Part shown: positions 42,972 through 50,784 of the stretch, one piece after another
Numbering within the stretch: the first letter of the stretch is position 1
How the letters are laid out: every line of letters begins with the position of its first letter
Source: Bacteroidales bacterium
GTDB lineage: Bacteria; Bacteroidota; Bacteroidia; Bacteroidales; UBA932
Direction: 5' to 3'
DNA: 53,749 nucleotides
Assembly (NCBI GenBank): GCA_009777095.1
Contig: WRMN01000014.1
Coordinates: 1-53,749 of the forward strand
Position numbers and translations under genes: made by a program
Notes under the pieces: model-generated
Told to the model about the DNA's origin: nothing
Seen by the model: the letters and a program-made list of their open reading frames with translations, nothing else
The model's database searches: none

Positions 42972-43151
42972 CTAAAACAGTTTCGGGTGGTCTTCCTCTG
43001 TTTTTTGCAGAATGGTAGTGATAATGGCCTCGCGGAAAAATTTGGCCTGATTGGTAATTTTATACTTTTTGCAAAAGCTGCGTATAGCCTCCATTTCAGC
43101 CTCATTAAATAAGAGTGTCTTACGATATTCGCGTTTAACTTTTACATTCAT
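42972..43151 (-). CDS. Small ribbon-helix-helix-like protein (59 aa)
   Basis: A 59-residue frame on the minus strand, convergent with the tonB-like gene and divergent from uvrA. The sequence starts MNVKVKREYRKTLLFNEAEM, followed by EAIRSFCKKYKITNQAKFFREAI and a tail ending HPKLF. A basic beta-strand (VKVKREYRKTLLF) followed by two helices is the ribbon-helix-helix layout of small DNA-binding regulators; the REAI segment of the second helix fits this. From memory, similar short proteins occur in other Bacteroidota. The -7 match TATCTTTG ends only about 6 nt before the ATG, so the mRNA would have almost no leader. Function is inferred. Confidence 0.75.
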   Translation of the reverse strand: MNVKVKREYRKTLLFNEAEMEAIRSFCKKYKITNQAKFFREAIITTILQKTEEDHPKLF

Positions 43152-43156
43152 GGGTG

Positions 43157-43164
43157 CAAAGATA
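43157..43164 (-). promoter_or_regulatory. -7 element of the small RHH-like gene
   Basis: CAAAGATA on the + strand reads TATCTTTG on the minus strand, an exact match. It ends 6 nt before the ATG at 43151, predicting a leaderless or nearly leaderless mRNA. Confidence 0.55.
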
Positions 43165-43177
43165 GGTAAATTTTGCG

Positions 43178-43185
43178 TACCTTTG
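43178..43185 (+). promoter_or_regulatory. -7 element of uvrA
   Basis: TACCTTTG is an exact TAnnTTTG match, 13 nt from the opposite-strand -7 element (43157-43164). Its position rules out the longest open frame (from 43173) as the real uvrA start and favours a start after about 43192. Confidence 0.55.
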
Positions 43186-43214
43186 TAGGTTCTTCTAAAA
43201 AATTATATCAGCCT

Positions 43215-46064
43215 TTGGAGCAAGAATATATACATATTAAGGGAGCCCGAATGCATAACCTTAAAAATGTTGAGGTTAAAATACCAAGAAATCAAATGAT
43301 TGTGGTTACAGGCCTCTCAGGTTCGGGAAAGTCAACCTTGGTCTTTGATACGGTTTTTGCTGAAGGCCAGCGCCGTTACGTGGAAAGTTTATCGGCCTAC
43401 GCCCGACAGTTCTTAGGCAGGGCAACTAAGCCCGATGTGGATTTTATTACCGGTATCCCTCCGGCCATAGCCATTGAGCAAAAGGCAAATACACGCAATC
43501 CACGTTCTACGGTGGGGACTTCTACCGAAATTTATGATTACCTGAAATTGCTTTATGCCCGCATAGGCCGCACTGTATCACCCATTTCCGGAATAGAAGT
43601 GAAACGCCATACCGTTACCGATGTGGTGAATTATATAGTAGGACTGCCAAAGGGTACCCGCCTTTATATCTTAGCTCCTATAAATCTGAACGATAAAATG
43701 GGGCTTATAGAAAAATTAACCCTCTTGCAGCAGGAAGGTTTTACCCGCTTGGAAGCCAATGGAAAGGAATGGCGCATTGAAGAACTGCTGCCAGTGATTG
43801 ATAAGCATAAGAAGGCTAAATTTCGCTTGTTGATTGACCGTCTTACGGCTACTGCTGAGGAAGAGGCGCTGAGCCGTATGGCTGACTCTATACAAACCGC
43901 TTTTGAAGAAGGAAAAGGCTTTTGCATGGTCGAAAGTCCCGATGGAACTGTCAAACAGGAATTTTCAGCTCATTTCGAGGCCGATGAAATGAATTTTGAG
44001 GAGCCAACCGAGCACCTGTTCAGCTTTAATAACCCTTTAGGCGCTTGTCCCCGCTGCGAGGGCTATGGCCGCATTATAGGCATAGACGAGGACTTGGTGA
44101 TTCCCGACCGTTCGCTTTCTGTATTTAACGATGCAGTAGCTTGTTGGAAGGGAGAGGTAATGAAGGGATACAAGGAACAGCTAATTCACACAGCTTCCAA
44201 ATTCGATTTTCCCATTCATCGCTCCTACTATGAACTGACCGATGCGCAACGGCAACTACTGTGGGACGGCAATCGTCATTTCACAGGCCTGCATGACTTT
44301 TTTAATTTACTCGAAGAAAATAAATATAAGATTCAATACCGCGTAATGCTGAGCCGCTATACCGGCAAAACCCTTTGTCCCGACTGCCGCGGCTCGCGTT
44401 TACGCAAAGAAGCCGGCTACGTGAAGGTGGGCGGTAAGTCAATTAGCGAGTTGGTATTACTTTCGGTGGACGATTTACTGAACTTTATACAAAACCTGCA
44501 ATTAGTCGCTTACGAACAATCGGTGGCAGGCCGCGCTTTGTTAGAAATTACTAACCGTTTACAATTTTTGGTAAATGTGGGCTTAGGCTACCTGACCTTA
44601 AACCGATTATCGAATACGCTCAGCGGCGGCGAAAGTCAGCGTATTAATTTAGCCACTTCGCTAGGCAGCAGTTTGGTGGGCTCTTTGTATATTCTTGACG
44701 AGCCAAGCATAGGCTTGCATTCCCGCGATACGCAACGCCTGATTAAGGTGCTGCACCAGTTACGCGATTTGGGCAATACGGTGCTGGTGGTAGAACACGA
44801 TGAGGAAATTATGCGCGCTGCGGACCGTATTATAGACATAGGTCCCTTAGCCGGACGGCATGGCGGAGAAATAGTCTTTGAAGGAAAGGTTACGGGCGAT
44901 ATGCGATATGCGATATGTGATGTGCGAAAAACTACGAATGAGGAAATGGCGACTTCGACAAGCTCTGCCGCTGTAAATGCTCGCTCTCTAACACTGTCGT
45001 ACCTTTTAGGTGAAGAGCAGATTGAAATTCCGAAGCAGCGGAGAAAATTGACTAATTATATTGAAGTAGTAGGCGCTCGCGAAAACAACCTGAAGCGTAT
45101 TACGGTTAAATTTCCTTTGGGCGGCATGGTGGCTGTTGCAGGGGTGAGCGGATCAGGAAAGTCGTCTTTAGTGAAAAACATTCTGTATCCGGCCCTGAAT
45201 AAAATACTCAATCAATATGGCGAAAAGCCTGGCGCACACGATTTGCTGCGCGGCGACACTAAGCAGTTGAAAGGAGTAGAGATGATAGACCAAAATCCCA
45301 TAGGCCGCTCCTCGCGCTCGAATCCTATTACCTACATTAAGGCTTATGACGAAATCCGCAAGCTCTATTCGGAGCAGCCTTACGCTAAGCAGAATGGTTA
45401 CGGCCATTCTCATTTCTCTTTTAATATTGACGGCGGACGTTGCGAAGAGTGTCAGGGAGATGGATTTATTAAGGTGGAAATGCAGTTTATGGCCGATGTT
45501 ACTTTACTGTGTGAAGCCTGCAGCGGAAAGCGTTTCAAGCATGATGTATTAGAGGTGCGTTACAAAGGATATAATATTGCCGATGTGTTGGACTTTACGG
45601 TAAATCAAGCCATAGAATTTTTTGCCGCACAGAAAGAACCTTTGGCAAAAAAAATAGCTCTGCGGCTAAAACCCTTGCAGGACGTTGGCTTGGGCTATAT
45701 CAAATTAGGACAGTCGAGCAATACCCTGAGCGGAGGCGAAAGTCAGCGGGTAAAATTAGCAGCCTTTCTGGGCGAGGCTAATGATAATAATCCCCGCCTC
45801 TTTATTTTCGATGAACCCACTACAGGTTTGCATTTTCACGATATTCGCAAACTGCTCGAATCGTTTAACGCCTTGATTGCTCGCGGACATTCCATTGTGG
45901 TAGTGGAGCACAATATAGATGTGATAAAATGCGCCGACTGGGTCATTGACCTTGGACCCGAAGGCGGAGAGCAAGGCGGCCATTTAGTCTTTGAAGGTAC
46001 GCCCGAAGATTTGCTTAATTGTAAGGCTTCCTATACGGCGCAGTATATAAACCTTTATGAGTGA
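43215..46064 (+). CDS. uvrA: Excinuclease ABC subunit A
   Basis: UvrA scans DNA for bulky lesions and loads UvrB in nucleotide excision repair. The protein is 949 residues from the chosen start. The frame is open from 43173, but a promoter lies there. The TTG at 43215 gives MEQEYIHIKGARMHNLKN, the normal UvrA start, while the first ATG (43251) would cut the conserved IHIKGAR strand. Two ABC ATPase halves show Walker A (GLSGSGKST and GVSGSGKSS), signature LSGGESQR twice, Walker B (ILDEPSIGL and FIFDEPTTGL) and zinc-binding CxxC motifs (CPRC/CPDC and CEEC/CEAC). Odd: an insert (MRYAICDVRKTTNEEM...) between the halves includes a heptamer repeat (44896-44923). Confidence 0.95.
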   Translation: MEQEYIHIKGARMHNLKNVEVKIPRNQMIVVTGLSGSGKSTLVFDTVFAEGQRRYVESLSAYARQFLGRATKPDVDFITGIPPAIAIEQKANTRNPRSTVGTSTEIYDYLKLLYARIGRTVSPISGIEVKRHTVTDVVNYIVGLPKGTRLYILAPINLNDKMGLIEKLTLLQQEGFTRLEANGKEWRIEELLPVIDKHKKAKFRLLIDRLTATAEEEALSRMADSIQTAFEEGKGFCMVESPDGTVKQEFSAHFEADEMNFEEPTEHLFSFNNPLGACPRCEGYGRIIGIDEDLVIPDRSLSVFNDAVACWKGEVMKGYKEQLIHTASKFDFPIHRSYYELTDAQRQLLWDGNRHFTGLHDFFNLLEENKYKIQYRVMLSRYTGKTLCPDCRGSRLRKEAGYVKVGGKSISELVLLSVDDLLNFIQNLQLVAYEQSVAGRALLEITNRLQFLVNVGLGYLTLNRLSNTLSGGESQRINLATSLGSSLVGSLYILDEPSIGLHSRDTQRLIKVLHQLRDLGNTVLVVEHDEEIMRAADRIIDIGPLAGRHGGEIVFEGKVTGDMRYAICDVRKTTNEEMATSTSSAAVNARSLTLSYLLGEEQIEIPKQRRKLTNYIEVVGARENNLKRITVKFPLGGMVAVAGVSGSGKSSLVKNILYPALNKILNQYGEKPGAHDLLRGDTKQLKGVEMIDQNPIGRSSRSNPITYIKAYDEIRKLYSEQPYAKQNGYGHSHFSFNIDGGRCEECQGDGFIKVEMQFMADVTLLCEACSGKRFKHDVLEVRYKGYNIADVLDFTVNQAIEFFAAQKEPLAKKIALRLKPLQDVGLGYIKLGQSSNTLSGGESQRVKLAAFLGEANDNNPRLFIFDEPTTGLHFHDIRKLLESFNALIARGHSIVVVEHNIDVIKCADWVIDLGPEGGEQGGHLVFEGTPEDLLNCKASYTAQYINLYE
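44896..44923. repeat. Heptamer tandem repeat inside uvrA
   Basis: GCGATAT is repeated three times exactly (44896-44916) and once with two changes (GTGATGT, 44917-44923). It encodes the DMRYAICDV part of a spacer between the two ATPase halves of UvrA. Because 7 is not a multiple of 3, loss or gain of one unit would shift the frame. Confidence 0.7.
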
Positions 46065-46080
46065 TAAGTTATGTGTTGAT

Positions 46081-46111
46081 TTGGTTTACACAGAATTGTT
46101 TCGTATCTTTG
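46081..46111 (+). promoter_or_regulatory. lemA promoter
   Basis: TTGG (46081-46084) and TATCTTTG (46104-46111) are 19 nt apart, a textbook Bacteroidota promoter. It lies inside the longer open frame that starts at 46061, so the real lemA start is the ATG at 46142. Confidence 0.65.
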
Positions 46112-46141
46112 TACTGTGAAAATTTAAAACAATTTAAAAAT

Positions 46142-46714
46142 ATGGAAAATAGTTATCTTGTATGGATTATTGTAGGAGTTGTGGCGCTCCTGATTATATG
46201 GGCGATAGCCAAGTACAACCGCTTTGTTAAGCTAAGGAATAATCGCGAAAACGCCTTTGCCGACATTGACGTGCAACTGAAACAGCGGCACGATTTGATT
46301 CCCCAGTTGGTAGCTACCGTAAAAGGCTATGCCGGACACGAGAAAGAAACGCTCGACCGCATAGTTAACGCACGCGCCGGAGCTGTTAACGCTCGGAACA
46401 TTAATGAGAAAATTGTAGCCGAGAATGCCCTTTCTTCTGCACTTGCAGGCTTGAAAATTACAGTGGAAGCCTATCCCGACCTGAAGGCTAATACCAACTT
46501 CATGCAGTTGCAGGAAGAAATTTCAGACATAGAAAATAAATTAGCAGCTGTAAGGCGATACTTCAATTCTGCCACTAAAGAGCTGAATACGGCTATCGCA
46601 ATGTTCCCTGCTAATATTATTGCCAATATGTTCGGTTTCAAAAAAGAAATGATGTTCGACCTTGGCATTGCTGAACGCAAAACATTAGAGCAAGCTCCCC
46701 AAATCAGCTTCTAA
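46142..46714 (+). CDS. lemA: LemA family protein
   Basis: This 190-residue protein has one N-terminal membrane helix (about 5-23) and a helical cytoplasmic or periplasmic domain. The conserved LemA stretch is AKYNRFVKLRNNRENAFADIDVQLKQRHDLIPQLVATVKGYAGHE, with AVRRYFNSATKELNTAIAMFPANIIANMFGFK near the end. An open frame extends back to 46061, but the promoter at 46081-46111 and the membrane helix right after the ATG at 46142 decide the start. The M48 protease follows, a pairing often seen; function of LemA is still unclear. Confidence 0.93.
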   Translation: MENSYLVWIIVGVVALLIIWAIAKYNRFVKLRNNRENAFADIDVQLKQRHDLIPQLVATVKGYAGHEKETLDRIVNARAGAVNARNINEKIVAENALSSALAGLKITVEAYPDLKANTNFMQLQEEISDIENKLAAVRRYFNSATKELNTAIAMFPANIIANMFGFKKEMMFDLGIAERKTLEQAPQISF

Positions 46715-46742
46715 CTTCCTGCTTCCAACCCTCATTCTGCGT

Positions 46743-46766
46743 GTCATTGCGAGGTACGAAGCAATC
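46743..46766. repeat. REP-like element, copy 2
   Basis: GTCATTGCGAGGTACGAAGCAATC is identical over 24 nt to part of 35144-35168. It sits between lemA and the M48 gene and is followed by an AT-rich spacer (ACTTTATAAC-type) up to the ATG. Confidence 0.75.
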
Positions 46767-46787
46767 AACTTTATAACTTTTAACTTC

Positions 46788-47756
46788 ATGCAATACATAG
46801 GCTTACATAAACAGCAAGCACGCAACAACTTCCGGTCGGTATTATTACTTTGCCTCTTTCCCTGTTTGGTCATTGCGTTGACTTATCTATTTTGTCTCTT
46901 ATTTATATTGTTTACATCCGATAATGAGATTTATACAGATGTACTTGCGCCGTCATTGCTGATGTTGCAATATTTGCTGCCCTTTGTATTGGTGGGGGTG
47001 GCGCTGTGGTTTCTTATTGCTTATTTTGCGAATACCGCCATTATCCGCTCAGCTACCGGAGCGCATTCTTTGAAACGGAAAGCAAACAAACGAGTGTACA
47101 ATTTGGTGGAAAACCTGTGTATGGCGCAGGGAATGCCTATGCCCAAGGTGAATGTGATAGAAGATGACTCCTTAAATGCTTATGCCAGCGGCATCAATAA
47201 GCGCAGCTATACGGTTACGCTTACCCGCGGGATTATTAACAAGTTAGACGATGATGAATTAGAGGGGGTTATTGCACACGAATTGTCGCACATTCGTAAC
47301 CGCGATGTGCGTTTGCTGATAGTGTCCATTGTATTTGTGGGTATCTTCGCCATGTTGGCGCAGCTTGCTTTCCGTATGCTAATTTACTCGCCCCGCCGCA
47401 GTAGTAACAACAAAGATGGCAAAGGAGCGGGTGTAATAATACTGATTGCTTTGGCAGTAGCGATTGTCGGTTATTTCTTTGCCAGTCTGATGCGTTTTGC
47501 CATTTCCCGAAAGCGGGAATACTTAGCTGACGCAAGCGCTGCCGAAATGACCCGCCGGCCGCGCGCTTTAGCCGGCGCTCTTAGAAAAATATCACAAGAC
47601 CCTAACATAGAGGCAGTAACCAATAATGATGTGGCTCAATTATTTATCGAACACCCTCAAAAAAAGAGAAAAGGACAGGCATTATCAGGATTATCCGGCT
47701 TATTTGCTACCCACCCGCCCATCAAAAAACGGATTGCGCTATTGGAGCAGTTTTAA
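46788..47756 (+). CDS. M48-family membrane metalloprotease (HtpX-like)
   Basis: This 322-residue inner-membrane protease has two N-terminal helices (about 20-42 and 60-82). The zinc motif HELSH (164-168, in EGVIAHELSHIRNRD) carries the catalytic Glu165, and the third ligand is probably Glu244 in KREYLADASAAEMTR. Further helices lie at about 178-196 and 210-228. HtpX-like enzymes degrade damaged membrane proteins on the cytoplasmic side. LemA upstream and the protease here form a pair seen in many bacteria. Its stop overlaps the convergent stop of the next gene in a shared TTAA. Confidence 0.92.
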   Translation: MQYIGLHKQQARNNFRSVLLLCLFPCLVIALTYLFCLLFILFTSDNEIYTDVLAPSLLMLQYLLPFVLVGVALWFLIAYFANTAIIRSATGAHSLKRKANKRVYNLVENLCMAQGMPMPKVNVIEDDSLNAYASGINKRSYTVTLTRGIINKLDDDELEGVIAHELSHIRNRDVRLLIVSIVFVGIFAMLAQLAFRMLIYSPRRSSNNKDGKGAGVIILIALAVAIVGYFFASLMRFAISRKREYLADASAAEMTRRPRALAGALRKISQDPNIEAVTNNDVAQLFIEHPQKKRKGQALSGLSGLFATHPPIKKRIALLEQF

Positions 47757-48544
47757 TACTGAATAGTCGCCATTAATTCTTCGCTGCCGCCGTTATATCG
47801 CACAAAAATGTTTGTTACATATCCGTCTTGGTCGGTTTCGTAGCGGTAGGTTCTAACATCTTCATCCCATGGATTTTCATCTGTGATTTTTGACATTAAA
47901 TTCAGGTCCGGTTTTCCATACCAGCCGAGAGGCTGGAAGCTATTGCGACTTAAATCTATGCTGCTCAGTTTGTTTTGCACAGCACTGTATTCGTAAGTTG
48001 ACGTATATGACCAGTTTAGCTCCGGAGCAGTGGGATAGTTGCATTCTCTCTCTATGATCTTTACGTTTCCATTATTCCATGTATAGGTTTCGGTATAGGT
48101 GCCGGCATGTAGTGTTATTCCATCATCGTCGCTTCTATACATCATCTTTTTCTGCAAATAACCATTAGTATAGGCCAATGACTCTACTTCGTTACCTCCT
48201 TCTGTTAACGATACAATATATCCATCATTGTTTAACGTACAAGTATAGGTTTGGGAGTTATATGAATCGGTAATGAACATTATATTAGCGGACGGATAAC
48301 TAATAGTGGTTGTTGATGAGAAATCGTCATACCCCAAAGCATCTGTGTTTGTTAGGCGCACAATCCTTTTTTGTTCATCATATTGAACATCTAACCTTTG
48401 CTCAACTACATTATGATAATAAATGTCAATACTACTTACTAATCTTGCATTAGATTGATTACCTTTATCTTTACTACAAGAGATGAGGATGATTAGGGCA
48501 GCGCCTAATAGTGCGAAAAAAACTAAAAAATGTTGTTTTATCAT
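47753..48544 (-). CDS. DUF4595-like lipoprotein
   Basis: This 263-residue lipoprotein has a lipobox ISC (Cys23). The mature part is all beta, made of repeated strands with patterns such as YDEQKRIVRL, TYTWNNGNVKII and YRYETDQDGYVTNIFVRY. This resembles DUF4595 and the RHS/YD-like strand repeats of Bacteroidales lipoproteins (Y-x-Y-D followed by G-x-I). Function unknown. It stands alone with its own -7 match (TACTTTTG) upstream and convergent to the M48 gene. An IS5 remnant lies upstream. Confidence 0.75.
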   Translation of the reverse strand: MIKQHFLVFFALLGAALIILISCSKDKGNQSNARLVSSIDIYYHNVVEQRLDVQYDEQKRIVRLTNTDALGYDDFSSTTTISYPSANIMFITDSYNSQTYTCTLNNDGYIVSLTEGGNEVESLAYTNGYLQKKMMYRSDDDGITLHAGTYTETYTWNNGNVKIIERECNYPTAPELNWSYTSTYEYSAVQNKLSSIDLSRNSFQPLGWYGKPDLNLMSKITDENPWDEDVRTYRYETDQDGYVTNIFVRYNGGSEELMATIQY

Positions 48545-48570
48545 AGCTTTATGATTTTATAATTGAATGA

Positions 48571-48578
48571 CAAAAGTA
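48571..48578 (-). promoter_or_regulatory. -7 element of the DUF4595-like gene
   Basis: CAAAAGTA reads TACTTTTG on the minus strand, 26 nt before the ATG at 48544. Confidence 0.5.
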
Positions 48579-48584
48579 AGTATA

Positions 48585-48641
48585 TTGTTTATTTTTCCAT
48601 TTTCCATTCTTTTTTACAGCGCCAAATATTTGGCTAATTTA
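48585..48641. repeat. 58-bp dispersed repeat, copy 2 (57 bp)
   Basis: This copy runs from TTGTTTATTTTTCC to GGCTAATTTA. It differs from 3179-3236 by three substitutions and one missing T. It ends exactly where the IS5-like left end begins (GAGTCTGTTTAA, 48642). Confidence 0.7.
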
Positions 48642-49516
48642 GAGTCTGTTTAAATTTAACAAAATATTAACATAAATTATTATAAATCAGTTGGTTAATT
48701 AGATTAGTTTTTGTAACTTTGTGGTTATCAAGACCATGACAAAGTATGTACAACAAAACAGATTTAATCAACCTAACTGATAAGTTTTGGCAAAATTCGG
48801 ATTTTTTTACCAAACAACCAAATAGAAATCGCAAACACTCTCTAAAAGAGATTTTAAGAACGATAATTTACATAGACAAAACAGGTTGTCAGTGGCGTAT
48901 GCTGCCTTCGGAATTTCCGAAATGGCAATTGGTTTATTACTATTTTCAAAAATAGACGCGCGAAGGCGTTTTTGAGGAAATTCTTGAAAATATACGCAAT
49001 AAAATTAGACAAAAATTGGGCAAACACATATCCCCAAGTGTGGGTGTGATTGATAGTCAAAGCGTTAAAAGCGGCTCTTATGGAGGCGAAAGCAGAGGTT
49101 TTGACGGAAACAAAAAGATAAATGATCGCAAACGACATTTGATAACCGACAGCAACGGCTTGTTGCTTTCGGTGGTAGTTCGCGCTGCCAACGAGTATGA
49201 TGGCAAAAAAGCATTTGATGTGATTAAAACATTGAAAGACAGATTTGACAGACTGCAAAAAATATATGCAGACGGTGGCTATCGAGGCATAAGTTGGTAG
49301 AAAAATTGAAAAACGGGTTGCATTACGACTTGGAAATAACACTTCGAAGCGATAAAGCAAGCGAATTTAAGCCATTGCCTAAGCGATGGGTAATTGAAAG
49401 AAGTTTTGCGTGATTAAATGGTTTTCGCAGATTATCAAATGATTACGAAAAACTAACCCAAACTTGTGAGGCAATGATAACGATAGCAAAAATATCATAC
49501 TTTTTGACCATTAAGC
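48642..49516 (+). mobile_element. Degenerate IS5-family insertion sequence
   Basis: The putative left end GAGTCTGTTTAAAT (from 48642) is typical in style of IS5-group ends. A promoter match TTGG-N19-TAACTTTG (48691-48721) precedes the transposase. The transposase is broken by three lesions. I could not find a matching inverted right end before the fusion-protein gene at 49564, so the element may be truncated; the right limit here is approximate. Confidence 0.7.
48746..49516 (+). pseudogene. IS5-family transposase, inactivated
   Basis: The reading starts MYNKTDLINLTDKFWQNSDFF and shows the family N-terminal WRMLPSEFPKW block. It is interrupted by an in-frame TAG at 48953-48955 but continues in the same frame to 49300. 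A frame change of one base follows near 49291, and the new frame carries a TGA at 49411-49413 where the family has Trp (SFAW). The DDE catalytic residues are all still readable: Asp in GVIDSQSVK, Asp in YADGGYRG and Glu in WVIERSF. No functional transposase can be made without repair of all three lesions. The end is approximate because no stop is clear near 49516. Confidence 0.85.
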
Positions 49517-49563
49517 CTTTTTTAAGCGCAAAGTTTAACGATTGCTTGGTTGCATACCACATT

Positions 49564-50652
49564 TTACTCTACCACCTGTGCGTTTACCGGCATATTCGGC
49601 CGCAGTTGCATGAGGCCAGTGGTAATTATTGAATCGCCGGCTATTAAACCGGAAATTATTTCTACTGTAGATTCGCTGCGTATGCCTGTCGCAATCTTAG
49701 TGGATACCGCTTTTCCGTTGCGTACTACCCACACACTCCTGCCGTCCATTTCCGAAACAATGGCTTCTGCCGGAACTTGTATAGCGCGAGCCGATTGAAA
49801 AGTAATGAGAGTTATTGTTGCCGACATCCCCGGTAAGAGCTGTTCATTACTATTGTCATAGATGGCGCGTAAGGCAATAGTGCGGGTCTTGTGCTCTACC
49901 ATAGGATCTATAGCATAAACCTTAGCCCTGAATACCTGTGAAAATCCTTCTACCTGAAAAGCTACATCACGTCCCATCAATTGTAAGGATATATATTTTT
50001 CAGGGATTGAAAATTCTATTTTAAGCGATGAATTATCCACCATACGGGCGACCTTGGTGCCGGGCTGTACAAAACCGCCTTCGCTCACATAACGGAATCC
50101 CACAACGCCGTCAAAAGCGGCGCGGATTTCGGTTTTTTCAATCCGCGCCTTGTACAGGCTAATATCGGCAGCTGTCATATTGTAATCGGTTTGCACCTTA
50201 TCGAAGGACTCGCGGCTCACCGCATCTTTCGCCAGCAAAATGCGCTGGCGTTCGAGTTGTTCTCCCAATAGTTTAAGTTGTTCCTCGGCGCGCTCCAATT
50301 GGGCAACAATATCATCGGCATTAATTTTAGCCAAAAGATCGCCTTTCTTTACACGACTGCCTTCGTGGAAAGATATTTTTACTACTTTACCGGCTGTTTC
50401 GCTGGTAAGTTCTACTTCTTCATTAGCCACCAAAGAGCCTACGGCTCTTATACCGTTAATTAAATCCGAAGGAGCGGCAATATAGACATTCACCGGCAAG
50501 GCGCCGCCGCTTCTGTTTCCTGTATTGGCTTTAGGCGCTGCAGGTGCGCTTTCACCGGGCGAAGGATTGAGCCACCGGGGTACAAAAATAATAATCAATA
50601 CCACTACCAAAAGGGCAATGAATATACCAGTGCGAGTAGATTTCTTGCTCAT
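49564..50652 (-). CDS. RND efflux membrane-fusion protein (HlyD/AcrA-like), orphan
   Basis: This 362-residue periplasmic adaptor is anchored by an N-terminal helix (about 9-26). It has a biotinyl-lipoyl domain split by a helical hairpin (about 70-180: GKVVKISFHEGSRVKKGDLLAKINADD, then ..IEKTEIRAAFDGVVGFR), a beta-barrel part and a C-terminal membrane-proximal domain. Such proteins link an RND pump to a TolC-like channel. The pump gene normally follows directly, but here the downstream side is the IS5 remnant, so no pump or channel is seen. It may work with a pump elsewhere or have lost its partner. Promoter: TATATTTG on the minus strand at 50674-50681. Confidence 0.9.
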   Translation of the reverse strand: MSKKSTRTGIFIALLVVVLIIIFVPRWLNPSPGESAPAAPKANTGNRSGGALPVNVYIAAPSDLINGIRAVGSLVANEEVELTSETAGKVVKISFHEGSRVKKGDLLAKINADDIVAQLERAEEQLKLLGEQLERQRILLAKDAVSRESFDKVQTDYNMTAADISLYKARIEKTEIRAAFDGVVGFRYVSEGGFVQPGTKVARMVDNSSLKIEFSIPEKYISLQLMGRDVAFQVEGFSQVFRAKVYAIDPMVEHKTRTIALRAIYDNSNEQLLPGMSATITLITFQSARAIQVPAEAIVSEMDGRSVWVVRNGKAVSTKIATGIRSESTVEIISGLIAGDSIITTGLMQLRPNMPVNAQVVE

Positions 50653-50673
50653 AAATAAAATGAATATAATCTA

Positions 50674-50681
50674 CAAATATA
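50674..50681 (-). promoter_or_regulatory. -7 element of the membrane-fusion gene
   Basis: CAAATATA reads TATATTTG on the minus strand, 21 nt before the ATG at 50652. Confidence 0.5.
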
Positions 50682-50727
50682 CGAAATTTTTAAGAATACT
50701 GACTTTTTTTGAGATTTTTCTACCTAA

Positions 50728-50759
50728 TTTGTAAATATGCGAACTTTTTTATATCTTTG
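50728..50759 (+). promoter_or_regulatory. Promoter of ornithine aminotransferase
   Basis: TTTG (50728-50731) and TATCTTTG (50752-50759) are 20 nt apart, an excellent match, 25 nt before the ATG. Confidence 0.7.
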
Positions 50760-50784
50760 TTTAATCTTTTAATCTACATTTATT

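Noticed and set aside
43173-43214. uvrA start at the beginning of the open frame (TTG 43173)
   Set aside because: A -7 promoter element lies at 43178-43185, inside this extension, and the extra residues are not part of the UvrA family N-terminus.
49016-49300. A separate small gene
   Set aside because: It is the same frame as the frame starting at 48746 after an in-frame TAG and shows IS5 transposase motifs, so it is part of the pseudogene.
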